Shown here in pieces: positions 25,466 to 33,355 of a stretch of 64,000 bases of DNA. The translations under genes and the position numbers were made by a program. The notes below the pieces were generated by a model. It saw only the letters and a list, made by a program, of their open reading frames with translations, did no database searches and had not been told where the DNA came from. Source of the stretch: Bacillota bacterium (GTDB lineage: Bacteria; Bacillota; Clostridia; Christensenellales; Christensenellaceae); the NCBI GenBank assembly GCA_023393165.1, contig JAEWMJ010000018.1:62001-126000 (forward strand), written 5' to 3'. The stretch's first letter is position 1; each line of letters opens with the position of its first letter.

Positions 25466-28381
25466 ATGGAATCGATTTTACAGCTGTCGGTTCTATATCT
25501 TGAATATTCAAAAAAGGATATTGAGATTGTATACCGGTATCTTGCCGATTATATTTCCTGTCCTGTCTATATGGATACTGCATCAACGAAAATGCAGTTC
25601 CAATTTTGCCTGAAAAACAGTAAGTACGATTTAATACTGGCTGATTATTCCCTTCCGGGATATAGCGCGCGCGATGCCCTGAGGCATGCTCAGGAAGTAT
25701 GCCCCGAGGTTCCTTTTATATGCCTTTCCGAAACGATTGGCGCGGACATTGCAGTAGAAATGATCAAGCAGGGTGCAACCGACTATGTATTCAAAGACAG
25801 GCTGGGACGGCTCCCTTTTGTAATCCAGCGAGCACTGCAAGGCAAGCTTCTGGAACTGGAGATGAAAAAGCATGACAAACATATGAGGATAGTAAACGAA
25901 AGTCTGAAACAGGCGCAAAAAATTGCGCACCTGGGCAGCTTTGAATGGGATATTGAAAACGACGAGTTTTTTGGATCGGATGAGGTATACAGGATATTTG
26001 GATTAGAACCTGATTCTGTCAACGCCAAGAATTTACCCAATGCATACACCTGTGAATGCGATAAAATAAGAATATCCGAAGCCCTGCAAAATGCTTTGGA
26101 CGGAAAAGCGCCCTACGATGTTGAGTATTGGCTTAACTTACCGGACGGAATCAAAAAATATGTTCATGTTCGGGGCAATGTACGCAGGGACAACGACGGA
26201 AAGCCTTTGCACATGTTGGGAACATATCAGGATCTGACTGAACGCAAACTTGCGGAGGAAACCGCAAAACGCCAGGCAGAATTTCAAAAAATGGTTGTGA
26301 GCCTTTCCAAGGATTTTATTAATATGCCGTCTGATAAACTGGATGAATCCATCGTATATTCAATGGGTTTGATATGCGGATATTGCAGTGTAGAAAAGTC
26401 CTATATATTATGGTTTGATACGGCCATGGATAATGCGGTCTGTTTATATGAATGGAACAGGGAGCCAGGTAAAAACGTTGGTAAAAGGTATGTAAGGCTG
26501 CCGGTTCGGGCAAGTGATTTTTCCGGTTTACATATTGGGGGTAAAGCATTTTATGCTGAAAGTTTTAATGCTTTTTCTGCAAACAGTTGGTTTTCGGAGG
26601 TAATGAAATCAATAGGTATGCAATCGGCGTGCCTTTTTCCGCTTGTAGCCGACGGCAAGCACATTGGTGAGTTTGCCATGTGCTCTTCAACAGAGCTTTA
26701 TGATTCGGTTGCGGTGGATCTGTTCTGTGAAATGTTGACCAGTGTATTGCTGCGAAAAGAACAGGAAAAAGAGCTGGAGGAAGCTAATGAACGTACCCGG
26801 CTGATGCTTGATTCCAGCGCCGATGGAATTGCCATGATTGACAAGGACGGCATCATACTCAATATCAACCGGCATTTTGCCCAAAGATTCGGATTATCAT
26901 CCGAAGAACTGACAGGTTGCAGTTTTGAAGGATTATTTCCTGTGGAAAAGTATGGCGCTTTATACAAGGAAAGGCTGGACAGGCTTATGCTCGCGTTTAA
27001 TACCGGCGAGCCTGAAATGTTTGAAGATTCAAGGGATGGATTGACCTTTTTCAACAGGGTGTATCCCATACATAAGGATGGAAAAAAGATAGGCGTTACT
27101 CTATTTTCAGCCGATATTACAGATAAAAAAAAGGCCGAAGAAGAATCAAAACGAAATGAAATCCTGCAAAAGGAAGCTGAGATATATAAAAAAAAGGAAG
27201 AAGAATATCTTGAGTTGTTGGATGGAACTGCGGAGGGCTCTTGGATAGTGGATTTTCAAAAGGGGACGATGGAATGTTCGCCTCAATGGATCCGGAGGCT
27301 GGGCGGCGAGGATCTGCCGATCCAAAAGGTGCTGCAATACATAGATAGCCTGATACATCCGGACGACTATGAAAGAGTTCATGCGGAAATGAAAAAAGCA
27401 AACCGTGTAAAGCAGCTTAAATATAAAGTTGAGTACCGTATAAAGACCCTGGACAACGGGTATATCTGGGTACTGGACCAGGCTAAAATTATTTTTAACG
27501 AGGAAGGCCAGGCCGGCAAAGTATACGGGACTTCGATGGATATTACGGACAGAAAAAACATGGAATTGCAATTCCAAAAGCAGGCTGAAGAGCTTGAACA
27601 AAAAAACAGGCTGATTACAGATTTTTTTATAAATATTTCACACGAATTTAAAACGCCGCTTTCTGTTTTAATGCTTGGATTGGAATTACTTGAAGGCAGT
27701 TCCCGGCAGATAAGCGATCCGGATATTAAGAAGCATATTCGTGTAATGAAGCAGAATTCCTACAGATTGGGAAGGTTGGTTTTCAACCTTTTGGACATAT
27801 CCAAACTGGATTCCGGGTTTATGGAGCCAAAGTGGGAAAAGGTTGATGTTATCAGAATATTAAGGAATATTTGTGAATCAACATATGACTATATCCGGCA
27901 AAAAGAACTCAATTTGAATTTATCGGCCACTGTAAATGAAAAGCATATGTTTACTGACAGTTTTATGCTGGAACGCATTATTTTGAATCTCTTATCCAAT
28001 GCAATAAAACATACTCCTGCCGGTGGACGGATAGAAATAAAATTGCAGGATTACAACAATAAAGTTATCATAGCGGTGGAAGATAATGGCGAAGGTATTC
28101 CTGAAAATAAGAAAGGAATTATTTTTGACAGGTTCGCACTGGTGGATACGTCTCTATCACGTTCCTGTGAAGGCTGCGGTATTGGGCTCGCTCTGTCAAA
28201 ATCTCTGGCCGAGTTGTTGAAAGGCGGGATTACGTTTGAAAGCTCACTGGGAGAAGGAAGTAAATTTTTCATTGTACTTCCTGTTTCGGAAATGAAATAT
28301 ACAACACAGATTGTTTTTCACAACGGTATGCAGTTGAACAACCGCATACAAATGGAATTTTCAGATATAGATTTTAATTGA
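25466..28381 (+). CDS. Hybrid sensor histidine kinase: REC-PAS-GAF-PAS-PAS-HisKA-HATPase (971 aa)
   Basis: A soluble sensor kinase with an unusual N-terminal receiver. REC spans about 7-125 with phospho-acceptor Asp60 (LILADYSLPG); its acidic pair at the N-terminus is degenerate (YLEYSKKD). A PAS domain follows (about 150-255, ending GTYQDLTERK), then a GAF-like domain (about 275-425), PAS (about 445-560) and PAS with PAC (about 580-690, ending YGTSMDITDRK). The dimerisation box has the phospho-His in NISHEFKTPLSVL near residue 725. The ATP-binding domain carries LLSNAIKHTPAGG (N box), VEDNGEGIPENK and GCGIGLALSKSLAELLKGG. No membrane segment is present, so it senses internal signals through PAS/GAF. 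No response regulator gene is adjacent. RBS AGAGG precedes the ATG. Confidence 0.93.
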   Translation: MESILQLSVLYLEYSKKDIEIVYRYLADYISCPVYMDTASTKMQFQFCLKNSKYDLILADYSLPGYSARDALRHAQEVCPEVPFICLSETIGADIAVEMIKQGATDYVFKDRLGRLPFVIQRALQGKLLELEMKKHDKHMRIVNESLKQAQKIAHLGSFEWDIENDEFFGSDEVYRIFGLEPDSVNAKNLPNAYTCECDKIRISEALQNALDGKAPYDVEYWLNLPDGIKKYVHVRGNVRRDNDGKPLHMLGTYQDLTERKLAEETAKRQAEFQKMVVSLSKDFINMPSDKLDESIVYSMGLICGYCSVEKSYILWFDTAMDNAVCLYEWNREPGKNVGKRYVRLPVRASDFSGLHIGGKAFYAESFNAFSANSWFSEVMKSIGMQSACLFPLVADGKHIGEFAMCSSTELYDSVAVDLFCEMLTSVLLRKEQEKELEEANERTRLMLDSSADGIAMIDKDGIILNINRHFAQRFGLSSEELTGCSFEGLFPVEKYGALYKERLDRLMLAFNTGEPEMFEDSRDGLTFFNRVYPIHKDGKKIGVTLFSADITDKKKAEEESKRNEILQKEAEIYKKKEEEYLELLDGTAEGSWIVDFQKGTMECSPQWIRRLGGEDLPIQKVLQYIDSLIHPDDYERVHAEMKKANRVKQLKYKVEYRIKTLDNGYIWVLDQAKIIFNEEGQAGKVYGTSMDITDRKNMELQFQKQAEELEQKNRLITDFFINISHEFKTPLSVLMLGLELLEGSSRQISDPDIKKHIRVMKQNSYRLGRLVFNLLDISKLDSGFMEPKWEKVDVIRILRNICESTYDYIRQKELNLNLSATVNEKHMFTDSFMLERIILNLLSNAIKHTPAGGRIEIKLQDYNNKVIIAVEDNGEGIPENKKGIIFDRFALVDTSLSRSCEGCGIGLALSKSLAELLKGGITFESSLGEGSKFFIVLPVSEMKYTTQIVFHNGMQLNNRIQMEFSDIDFN

Positions 28382-28560
28382 AACGTTCAATAATTTTAAT
28401 AGATTTACTCGCTTTATTTTAGTAAAATATGACTGTAGATAGCGGCAAAGATAAGGGGATTGGATTTAGATTATGTCAATTATCGATAAGACATAAAAGC
28501 AAAGTGAAAGTTGAAAAGCACCTCTGTTTGCAACTTAGATTGAAAAGGGACGGATATTAT

Positions 28561-29214
28561 ATGAAATTAAAAGCATTTTCTATAACGCTAATCGTATTGC
28601 TTAGCATGTCTGTACTGACGGCCTGCACGCCGGAACGCTCTGTAAACGCCATGAAACCTAATGTTACAATGACGTTTGATTACGCTGAAGGATTACGGTA
28701 TGAACCTTCCTATGCCGTATGGATAGAGGACGAATCAGGTTATCATACAACAGTATACGTGACAAAAAAAGCTGCGCAGAGCAGTTGGGGAAACGGAGAA
28801 CGCGATTATGTACTGCCGATATGGTTTGGAGTACGCGAAAAAGATGTGGATGCAGTGGCAGGAGCAACTTCCAAAGGCAGCGCAAACATTCAATTCAACA
28901 TACCGGATGAGTTTGCAGGCAAAAAAATAACGTTGTATATGGAGGCAAACGCATCATACGATTACAACAATTATTACAAGGAAAATCTTAAGGAAAGCAC
29001 GCCGGGATACAGCGATGTGAACGGACAACCGTCCATGCTTTGGACGGTTGAGATTGACCCTAACAGACAAAAAAACGGGGAAACGTCAATGACGCTTGCC
29101 GGCGCGGGTGATGTGCTTGGCAACAATCATAGGGTGCATAATGACTTGACAAATGTTTCGACTGCAAAGAAACTGCTTACGGATATCAAAGTAAAATACG
29201 ACTTTGTGAAATAA
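28561..29214 (+). CDS. DUF2271-like lipoprotein (217 aa)
   Basis: The ATG at 28561 begins a lipoprotein signal peptide, MKLKAFSITLIVLLSMSVLTAC, with lipobox LTAC and lipidated Cys22; upstream in-frame codons to 28429 lack a ribosome binding site. AAAAGGGACGG precedes the ATG. The mature part has VWIEDESGYHTTVYVTKKA, RDYVLPIWFGVREKDVDAVAGATSKGS and WTVEIDPN, matching DUF2271 (extracytoplasmic beta-sandwich proteins often found with FMN-transferase ApbE and flavinylated redox proteins). It is anchored outside the membrane. No ApbE is in the window, so the function stays open. Confidence 0.82.
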   Translation: MKLKAFSITLIVLLSMSVLTACTPERSVNAMKPNVTMTFDYAEGLRYEPSYAVWIEDESGYHTTVYVTKKAAQSSWGNGERDYVLPIWFGVREKDVDAVAGATSKGSANIQFNIPDEFAGKKITLYMEANASYDYNNYYKENLKESTPGYSDVNGQPSMLWTVEIDPNRQKNGETSMTLAGAGDVLGNNHRVHNDLTNVSTAKKLLTDIKVKYDFVK

Positions 29215-29389
29215 TTGCAAGGAAGGCTGAATCAGCCATATGCTGCCGGGGTTAGGAGACATTTCCGGGGAAATTCAAATTTTGTTATTTCTGCCTGTGC
29301 CAAGAGTTTTTTAAGCAAAAAAAGTATGGTATAATCAAAAAGTAATATAATAAAGTAATCGGCACCGGACTGTCTTTATGGAGGTTTAT

Positions 29390-29641
29390 ATGAATGATGC
29401 ATTGGCGATTCAAATAAAGCTATCTGGTAAAAAAAGCATAGGGCAAATTAACAATATGCTGAAGCTGACTGTAGAAGAATTCCTTTCTACAATCGGAAAC
29501 GTATACCGTGTCAGAAATACCGATACATATATTATTCCAATTATAGTACCTCATGATGTGAAGGCAGATTTACTTATTGCAATCAGAAACATGGAAAACG
29601 ATTATGGTTTTATTCTGGAGAATGAGAACGTATATCTATAA
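29390..29641 (+). CDS. Small uncharacterised protein (83 aa)
   Basis: The ATG at 29390 is preferred over 29378 because GGAGG (29380-29384) is 5 bases before it. The 83-residue product is soluble; MNDALAIQIKLSGKKSIGQINNMLKLTVEEFLSTIGNV may contain a short helix-turn-helix-like pair, followed by beta-type YIIPIIVPHD. No family is recognised. It lies at the left border of the phage-like regulatory island and is followed by its own terminator. Confidence 0.6.
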   Translation: MNDALAIQIKLSGKKSIGQINNMLKLTVEEFLSTIGNVYRVRNTDTYIIPIIVPHDVKADLLIAIRNMENDYGFILENENVYL

Positions 29642-29670
29642 TAAAAAAAGTCAGAATACGATTGCTATTG

Positions 29671-29697
29671 ACCGCTTGTTAAAACAGGCGGTTTTCT
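29671..29697 (+). terminator. Terminator after the 83-aa gene
   Basis: ACCGC-T-TGTT pairs with AACA-G-GCGGT across a two-base loop, followed by TTTTCTTATT. Confidence 0.75.
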
Positions 29698-29727
29698 TAT
29701 TGGACAAGAACAATATCTGTTAAAAAA

Positions 29728-29958
29728 TCATTCGGCTGTTTCGACGTCTATTTCAAATTCGGCGTCTATTGCGGAAATACCGGTGCTGAAATGGTTTTTT
29801 TTAATATGCAAAACCTCATGCTTGTAGGTTTCCAATTTCATTTCATTAGAAAGCCGTTCATCAATGTAAATATTATAATCTCCATTTTCATCCAGTGCAG
29901 TTGCCCCGTAGACGCGAAGGGTAGGAAAACACACGAATCGAATAAAAATATCACCCAT
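29728..29958 (-). CDS. Small ImmA/IrrE-like HExxH protein (76 aa)
   Basis: The start is taken as ATG at 29958, 6 bases after GAGGTG on the minus strand. The sequence TYKHEVLHIKKNHF contains the zinc-protease HExxH motif (HEVLH), set after YNIYIDERLSNEMKLE, as in ImmA/IrrE-type metallopeptidases. At 76 residues it is much shorter than ICE/phage ImmA proteins (about 150-170), so it is a minimal or truncated form. It lies downstream of, and on the same strand as, an XRE repressor. That order resembles the ImmR-ImmA pair of ICEBs1 and many prophages, in which the protease cleaves the repressor after damage. Activity is uncertain because of the small size. Confidence 0.62.
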   Translation of the reverse strand: MGDIFIRFVCFPTLRVYGATALDENGDYNIYIDERLSNEMKLETYKHEVLHIKKNHFSTGISAIDAEFEIDVETAE

Positions 29959-30026
29959 ATTCAACACCTCTTCAAAATGTTAATTAAATTATAATATTGC
30001 AGATGATCCAAAAACTGCACAGCCGG

Positions 30027-30365
30027 TCATTTTTTGATTGCTTCTAAAAATTTTGCGGCTTTTTCGATATCCTCTTTTGTGGCTGATTTTGACGCAGAAA
30101 AAAGTAATTGCATTTCAGGACGTTCTTTTAAATATTGCAGCATATTTTCGTACTCGTCTTCAAGTACCGGGCTGGAATCCATTAAATAGTCCAGAGAAAC
30201 ATTAAAGTAGGCTGCAAGTTTTTTTAATGTGGAGAGACGGATATTGTCGTATCCTTTTTTCCACCATCCGTCGATTGTTGTATAGGGTATACCGCTTTCA
30301 TTGGCAAGAACGTTCTTATTAATGTTCCTTTCTTTCATCAACCTTTCTAATATCTCTAAGAACAT
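30027..30365 (-). CDS. XRE-family phage-type repressor (112 aa)
   Basis: The N-terminal 60 residues form a lambda-repressor-like helix-turn-helix: LAKE-type motif KNVLANESGIPYTTIDGWWKKGYDNIRLSTLKKLAAYFNVSLDYLMD. The C-terminal tail of about 50 residues is helical and may serve for dimerisation or protease sensing. It is transcribed divergently from the small-gene run at 30750. The intergenic space holds three to four copies of a TTACGA(N4-5)GGGTAAA-type motif, which are its likely operators. With the HExxH gene beyond it, this is a prophage/ICE-type switch, but no integrase is present in the window. Confidence 0.85.
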   Translation of the reverse strand: MFLEILERLMKERNINKNVLANESGIPYTTIDGWWKKGYDNIRLSTLKKLAAYFNVSLDYLMDSSPVLEDEYENMLQYLKERPEMQLLFSASKSATKEDIEKAAKFLEAIKK

Positions 30366-30432
30366 TTTATACTCCTATTTGCACGAATTTACTTCTATTA
30401 TAATCCATTTAAGATAAAATGCAAGTACAAAT

Positions 30433-30532
30433 TTACGAACAATCATAAAAAAATTACGACTAATGGTAAAAATATATTGACAATATACGAGGAGGGGTAT
30501 AAAATTAACCTAAAATTACGAGAAGGGGTAAA
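30433..30532. promoter_or_regulatory. Operator array for the XRE repressor
   Basis: Repeated motif: TTACGACTAATGGTAAA (30454-30470), TATACGAGGAGGGGTATA (30484-30501), TTACGAGAAGGGGTAAA (30516-30532), and a weaker TTACGAACAATCATAAA (30433-30449). Starts are 21-32 bases apart; the best three are spaced about 30 and 32, near three helical turns, so bound proteins would lie on one face. The middle copy overlaps the promoter spacer. Confidence 0.7.
30477..30505 (+). promoter_or_regulatory. Promoter overlapped by operator
   Basis: TTGACA (30477-30482), 17 bases, TAAAAT (30500-30505). An operator copy occupies the spacer, as expected for direct repression. Confidence 0.65.
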
Positions 30533-30749
30533 TTAATTTTTGAAATAATACTGATTTTATAAATTTATTTCAACTACATATTGAATGCTGCTACGGATTC
30601 CTCAGGGCATAAGTGAAACCGGCAGATACCGGCGGTTGATTTATGGAAAGTGATCACTCACTGGACATTTGAGCACAAATACAATATTGATTATTACTTA
30701 TATGATGTGTGATTTTTTAGCGAAATAGGCACCATGGGAGGAGATACAT

Positions 30750-31028
30750 ATGTTGAATAATCTAAAAACCGAACTTATAAAGAAGCATAGGACGATTGGA
30801 GAGTATGCGGAATATATAGGCGTTTCAAAATCCACAGCAATGTCATACATAACAGAAAAGTCGGATATTTCCAAAGCAAAGATGGATAAAACAAAGGAAC
30901 TGTTTCCGGAATGCACGTATGAATACCTGTTTGAATCGCAAAAAGACGATGCTGCGGTTCAGCAAAGTATTTGCGGAAAAAAAGCTGAAGGGAGGCTGAA
31001 GAATGAAGGTACGGATAGGGGAATATGA
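30750..31028 (+). CDS. Small helix-turn-helix protein, phage-like (92 aa)
   Basis: RBS GGAGGAGA precedes the ATG. Residues about 8-60 (KKHRTIGEYAEYIGVSKSTAMSYITEKSDISKAKMDKTKELF) form a Cro/XRE-like helix-turn-helix, typical of the early gene opposite a phage repressor. The C-terminus is charged and probably disordered. It is the first of five overlapping or closely packed small genes controlled by the operator region. A Cro-like antirepressor role is inferred from position. Confidence 0.72.
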   Translation: MLNNLKTELIKKHRTIGEYAEYIGVSKSTAMSYITEKSDISKAKMDKTKELFPECTYEYLFESQKDDAAVQQSICGKKAEGRLKNEGTDRGI

Positions 31029-31221
31029 TCCCGCACAACTTACAATCGACGATGCTGAGGCACTGCGGGACGCGGGAATGGACATTATAATGACAACGGA
31101 AAAAAATATTGCGGTATTTATGGAGATTGGGAACCTTTTTCCCATAAGTGATAAGGAGGACATGCTGTATGATCTGGAATTTAAGCCGGACGGCAACCGA
31201 GTTGCTGCAGGAGGAGTATGA
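31003..31221 (+). CDS. Small protein of the island operon (72 aa), unknown
   Basis: The ATG at 31003 overlaps the end of the preceding gene by 26 bases and has AGGGAGG upstream. It is an acidic 72-residue protein (MKVRIGEYDPAQLTIDDAEALRDAGMDIIMTTEKNIAVF is visible) with no recognised domain or cysteines. Translational coupling with its neighbours suggests expression as part of the same phage-like early transcript. Confidence 0.6.
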   Translation: MKVRIGEYDPAQLTIDDAEALRDAGMDIIMTTEKNIAVFMEIGNLFPISDKEDMLYDLEFKPDGNRVAAGGV

Positions 31222-31471
31222 AAAGCTTGGACGTTTAAAACTTGACGATACACTTGGAGATACTTATAAAAACATTTGCATTTTCAAACTAGGAGAGATT
31301 GGACGCGAGCTAAGGAAGAGAAACGCGCAGATTCCCGGCGGCGTGAATGTAAGGCCTGATAAGGAATTCTGCGCATTATGCGGGCGAGCAACGTTTGATT
31401 ACGAAAGGGTCTTTTTACACAATGGACAAACAGTTTGTGAAGACTGTATGGAACAGGCGGGGAGAGATTAA
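31169..31471 (+). CDS. Small zinc-ribbon protein (100 aa)
   Basis: The start is ATG at 31169, 9 bases after AGGAGG (31154-31159), inside the preceding gene. A helical N-terminus (ELLQEEYEKLGRLKLDDTLGDTYKN) precedes a C-terminal zinc ribbon, CALCG ... CEDC, separated by FDYERVFLHNGQTV. Two CxxC pairs about 20 residues apart fit a rubredoxin-like knuckle. Phages often carry such tiny zinc proteins, with unknown roles. Confidence 0.65.
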   Translation: MIWNLSRTATELLQEEYEKLGRLKLDDTLGDTYKNICIFKLGEIGRELRKRNAQIPGGVNVRPDKEFCALCGRATFDYERVFLHNGQTVCEDCMEQAGRD

Positions 31472-31472
31472 A

Positions 31473-31652
31473 ATGTATAATCCTTTTAAGTGCTCGGGAT
31501 GCGATGATGAGTTTATAAATGGACAGTATTATTGGGAATTTTTTGATGAAAACGGCGATCTGTTTTTCTTGGATGAATTCTGTAAGGATGCTTATCTGAT
31601 GGATCAGAGAAAGCAATATATACCTGTAGACTACTCTCATGAGGATTTATGA
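31473..31652 (+). CDS. Very small zinc-finger-like protein (59 aa)
   Basis: ATG at 31473, just after the preceding stop, with GGGGAGA upstream. The 59-residue sequence has CSGCDDEF near the N-terminus and FCKDAY near residue 42; two of the expected four metal ligands are certain. It is acidic and Tyr/Phe-rich (YYWEFFDENGDLFFLDEF). The following gene overlaps by 4 bases (ATGA), so the two are coupled. No family is recognised. Confidence 0.6.
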   Translation: MYNPFKCSGCDDEFINGQYYWEFFDENGDLFFLDEFCKDAYLMDQRKQYIPVDYSHEDL

Positions 31653-31912
31653 CTATGACATACGTAAATATACAGACTGCAAAAAATCTGATAGGAGATG
31701 TGTTGTGCGTGAGTACGCAACTGGGTAGATATTGCGCATGTATATCCTTTTTTGGCGCATCAGAAAATTTGGTAGTGGACATATATAAAAATAGCGACGA
31801 ATCTTCAAAACTATTTAAAACCTATCACCTGGGAATGAATGATCCGGATTTTGAAGAAAAAGCAGAACTATGTATGCGGGAAATGGATTTAATGGCACGA
31901 GATAAAGGCTAA
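31649..31912 (+). CDS. Small protein of the island operon (87 aa), unknown
   Basis: It starts in an ATGA overlap with the preceding stop. The 87-residue product is probably globular: a beta-type first half (NLIGDVLCVSTQLGRYCACISFFGASENLVVDIYKN) and a helical end (DFEEKAELCMREMDLMARDKG). No family is recognised. It ends 30 bases before the candidate structured RNA. Confidence 0.6.
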   Translation: MTMTYVNIQTAKNLIGDVLCVSTQLGRYCACISFFGASENLVVDIYKNSDESSKLFKTYHLGMNDPDFEEKAELCMREMDLMARDKG

Positions 31913-31942
31913 TTGATAAAAGTTCTGTATCACAGGAATAAC

Positions 31943-32034
31943 CGGGGCGAAAACGCCGGAGCGCGGCGGTTGTAACTTATCTGAAGCAAAAAAAGTTAGT
32001 CCGGGTGGCATGCAGGCAGCCCGGACACGCCCCG
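31943..32034 (+). ncRNA. Candidate cloverleaf structured RNA (about 92 nt), unknown class
   Basis: A 7-bp closing stem, CGGGGCG (31943-31949) with CGCCCCG (32028-32034), encloses three hairpins. These are CGCCG/CGGCG (31954-31958, 31964-31968), AACTT/AAGTT (31974-31978, 31993-31997) and GTCCGGG/CCCGGAC (31999-32005, 32020-32026). The region is far more GC-rich than its surroundings and lies between two small genes, 26 bases before the next ATG. It is not a tRNA by arm lengths or conserved bases. It may be a regulatory leader, a small RNA or a protein-binding element. It is predicted by eye, with no covariation data. Confidence 0.5.
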
Positions 32035-32059
32035 AAACAAAGTGAAATGGAGGACTAAT

Positions 32060-32320
32060 ATGTTCAGGAAAATACGCGGAATACAGCTTCCATATTATAA
32101 ACAGGGACTTATTTATTTTATGTGCCGGAATTATATTGAACTTCCATTGGAAAAACAGGAGAAAATAAACAACCTGTGCATGGAAGTTGCAGGAGAGTAT
32201 TATCCCGCGCTAAGGGAAATACTCTTCACGGATAAGTCCATCGTACGCATATCCATGGACAACAATTTATCCGAATCAACACTGTACAGGCTGAGAAGGA
32301 AGTTTTATGAGAGGTGGTAA
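32060..32320 (+). CDS. Small phage-type DNA-binding-like protein (86 aa)
   Basis: The ATG at 32060 follows GGAGGACTAAT. The 86-residue protein is helical and ends in a basic segment, DNNLSESTLYRLRRKFYERW, which reads like the recognition helix of a sigma-region-4 or transposase-type helix-turn-helix. Such short proteins occur in phage control regions. It directly follows the cloverleaf RNA candidate, which could control its translation. The next gene is convergent. Confidence 0.6.
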   Translation: MFRKIRGIQLPYYKQGLIYFMCRNYIELPLEKQEKINNLCMEVAGEYYPALREILFTDKSIVRISMDNNLSESTLYRLRRKFYERW

Positions 32321-32353
32321 AGAGAATGCCTCTTTAAAAATACTTTTTAAGTT

Positions 32354-33064
32354 TTACAGCGGCAGCAGTTTTAATTTCTGCACCCTTGGCAAATATTTTT
32401 CGAGGTCGGATACAGGGAAAGGCTTGCCGTGTCCGGGGTATATTTTTTTAGGTTTTAACTCTATAATCTTATTCCAGGATTCGCAGAATTCATCCAGATA
32501 ATCAATCCAGATTGCGGCGCGCTTAAAACTGGGAAAACTACTCATAGCAGCGTCTCCGCAGAAAAGCTTTCCGTCACTACGAAGCAGGGAAACAGAACAG
32601 CCTGTATGGCCGGGCGTCTCAATAATTTTAGCATCCAACTTTTTTTCCAGATCGGATTTATTATCATCGTTTATTATAATCAGCCTGTCCTTAAATTCTT
32701 TCTCAACCGGTGTAAACCAGTGCCCTTTCTTTGCCATATTTCTGAAAACCATCCGTGCAATATAATTTGAACAGCCGCCAGTAAAAGTAATCTGCCCTTT
32801 TTGAATTTCCACGGCAGCTTTCGAGTGAAGTATAACTTTTGCATTGTTGTGATGCAAGAGTTCATTTAAAAAACCGATATGGTCATCGTGCGAATGTGTA
32901 ATGAAAATATAGGCTATGTCTTTCTGCTCAATCATGTTTTTTTGCAGTTTTTCGCAGAAGTTCTCGTACTCTTTTTCATATCCTGTATCAACCAATACAT
33001 AACCGCCTTTTACAGCGTATATATAATCGTTTGTTATGCGATCCCCAACATTGATAATTTCCAT
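32354..33064 (-). CDS. MBL-fold metallo-hydrolase (236 aa)
   Basis: The metallo-beta-lactamase fold motif THSHDDH is at residues 56-62 (His57, His59, Asp61, His62). Further ligands are in ETPGHTGCS near 145, CGDAA near 167, and the last His in YPGHGKPF near 212. Length is normal for the glyoxalase II-like and lactonase-like group. It is cytosolic, with no signal peptide; the substrate is unknown. It runs opposite to the surrounding island genes, so it may be a separate insertion. An additional C in the N-terminal ENFCEKL is not catalytic. Confidence 0.88.
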   Translation of the reverse strand: MEIINVGDRITNDYIYAVKGGYVLVDTGYEKEYENFCEKLQKNMIEQKDIAYIFITHSHDDHIGFLNELLHHNNAKVILHSKAAVEIQKGQITFTGGCSNYIARMVFRNMAKKGHWFTPVEKEFKDRLIIINDDNKSDLEKKLDAKIIETPGHTGCSVSLLRSDGKLFCGDAAMSSFPSFKRAAIWIDYLDEFCESWNKIIELKPKKIYPGHGKPFPVSDLEKYLPRVQKLKLLPL

Positions 33065-33208
33065 ATAAATACTCCATTCAAAAAATTATCTGCATTGTTA
33101 GGCAAGAGATGCTATATCTTAAGTGAATTTTGTCAATTTTACCTTCGACATTGTAACATATATTACCAGAAAAAACAATAACTTATATCCGACCATGACT
33201 TACAATAT

Positions 33209-33237
33209 TCGACAATATATTTGAAAATATTTATATT
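33209..33237 (+). promoter_or_regulatory. Sigma-A-like promoter for the TIR-like gene
   Basis: TCGACA (33209-33214), 17 bases, TATATT (33232-33237), about 120 bases before the start. Confidence 0.5.
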
Positions 33238-33355
33238 AATCCGATTTTTCTATTAAATCCCCAACAAGCATTAGTAGTATAATTCTGAAAAAATTAAATA
33301 CTAAAACGTTTATATAAGTCTTAATTTCTTACCAAAAAAAGGAGTTTAGAAAATT

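Larger units (their letters stand above)
30366..30749. other. Divergent control region of the island
   Basis: This 384-base segment separates the repressor from the plus-strand small genes. It contains the operator array (30433-30532) and a plus-strand promoter. The remaining 200 bases to 30749 contain no gene; GGGAGGAGA before 30750 is a strong ribosome binding site. Confidence 0.6.
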
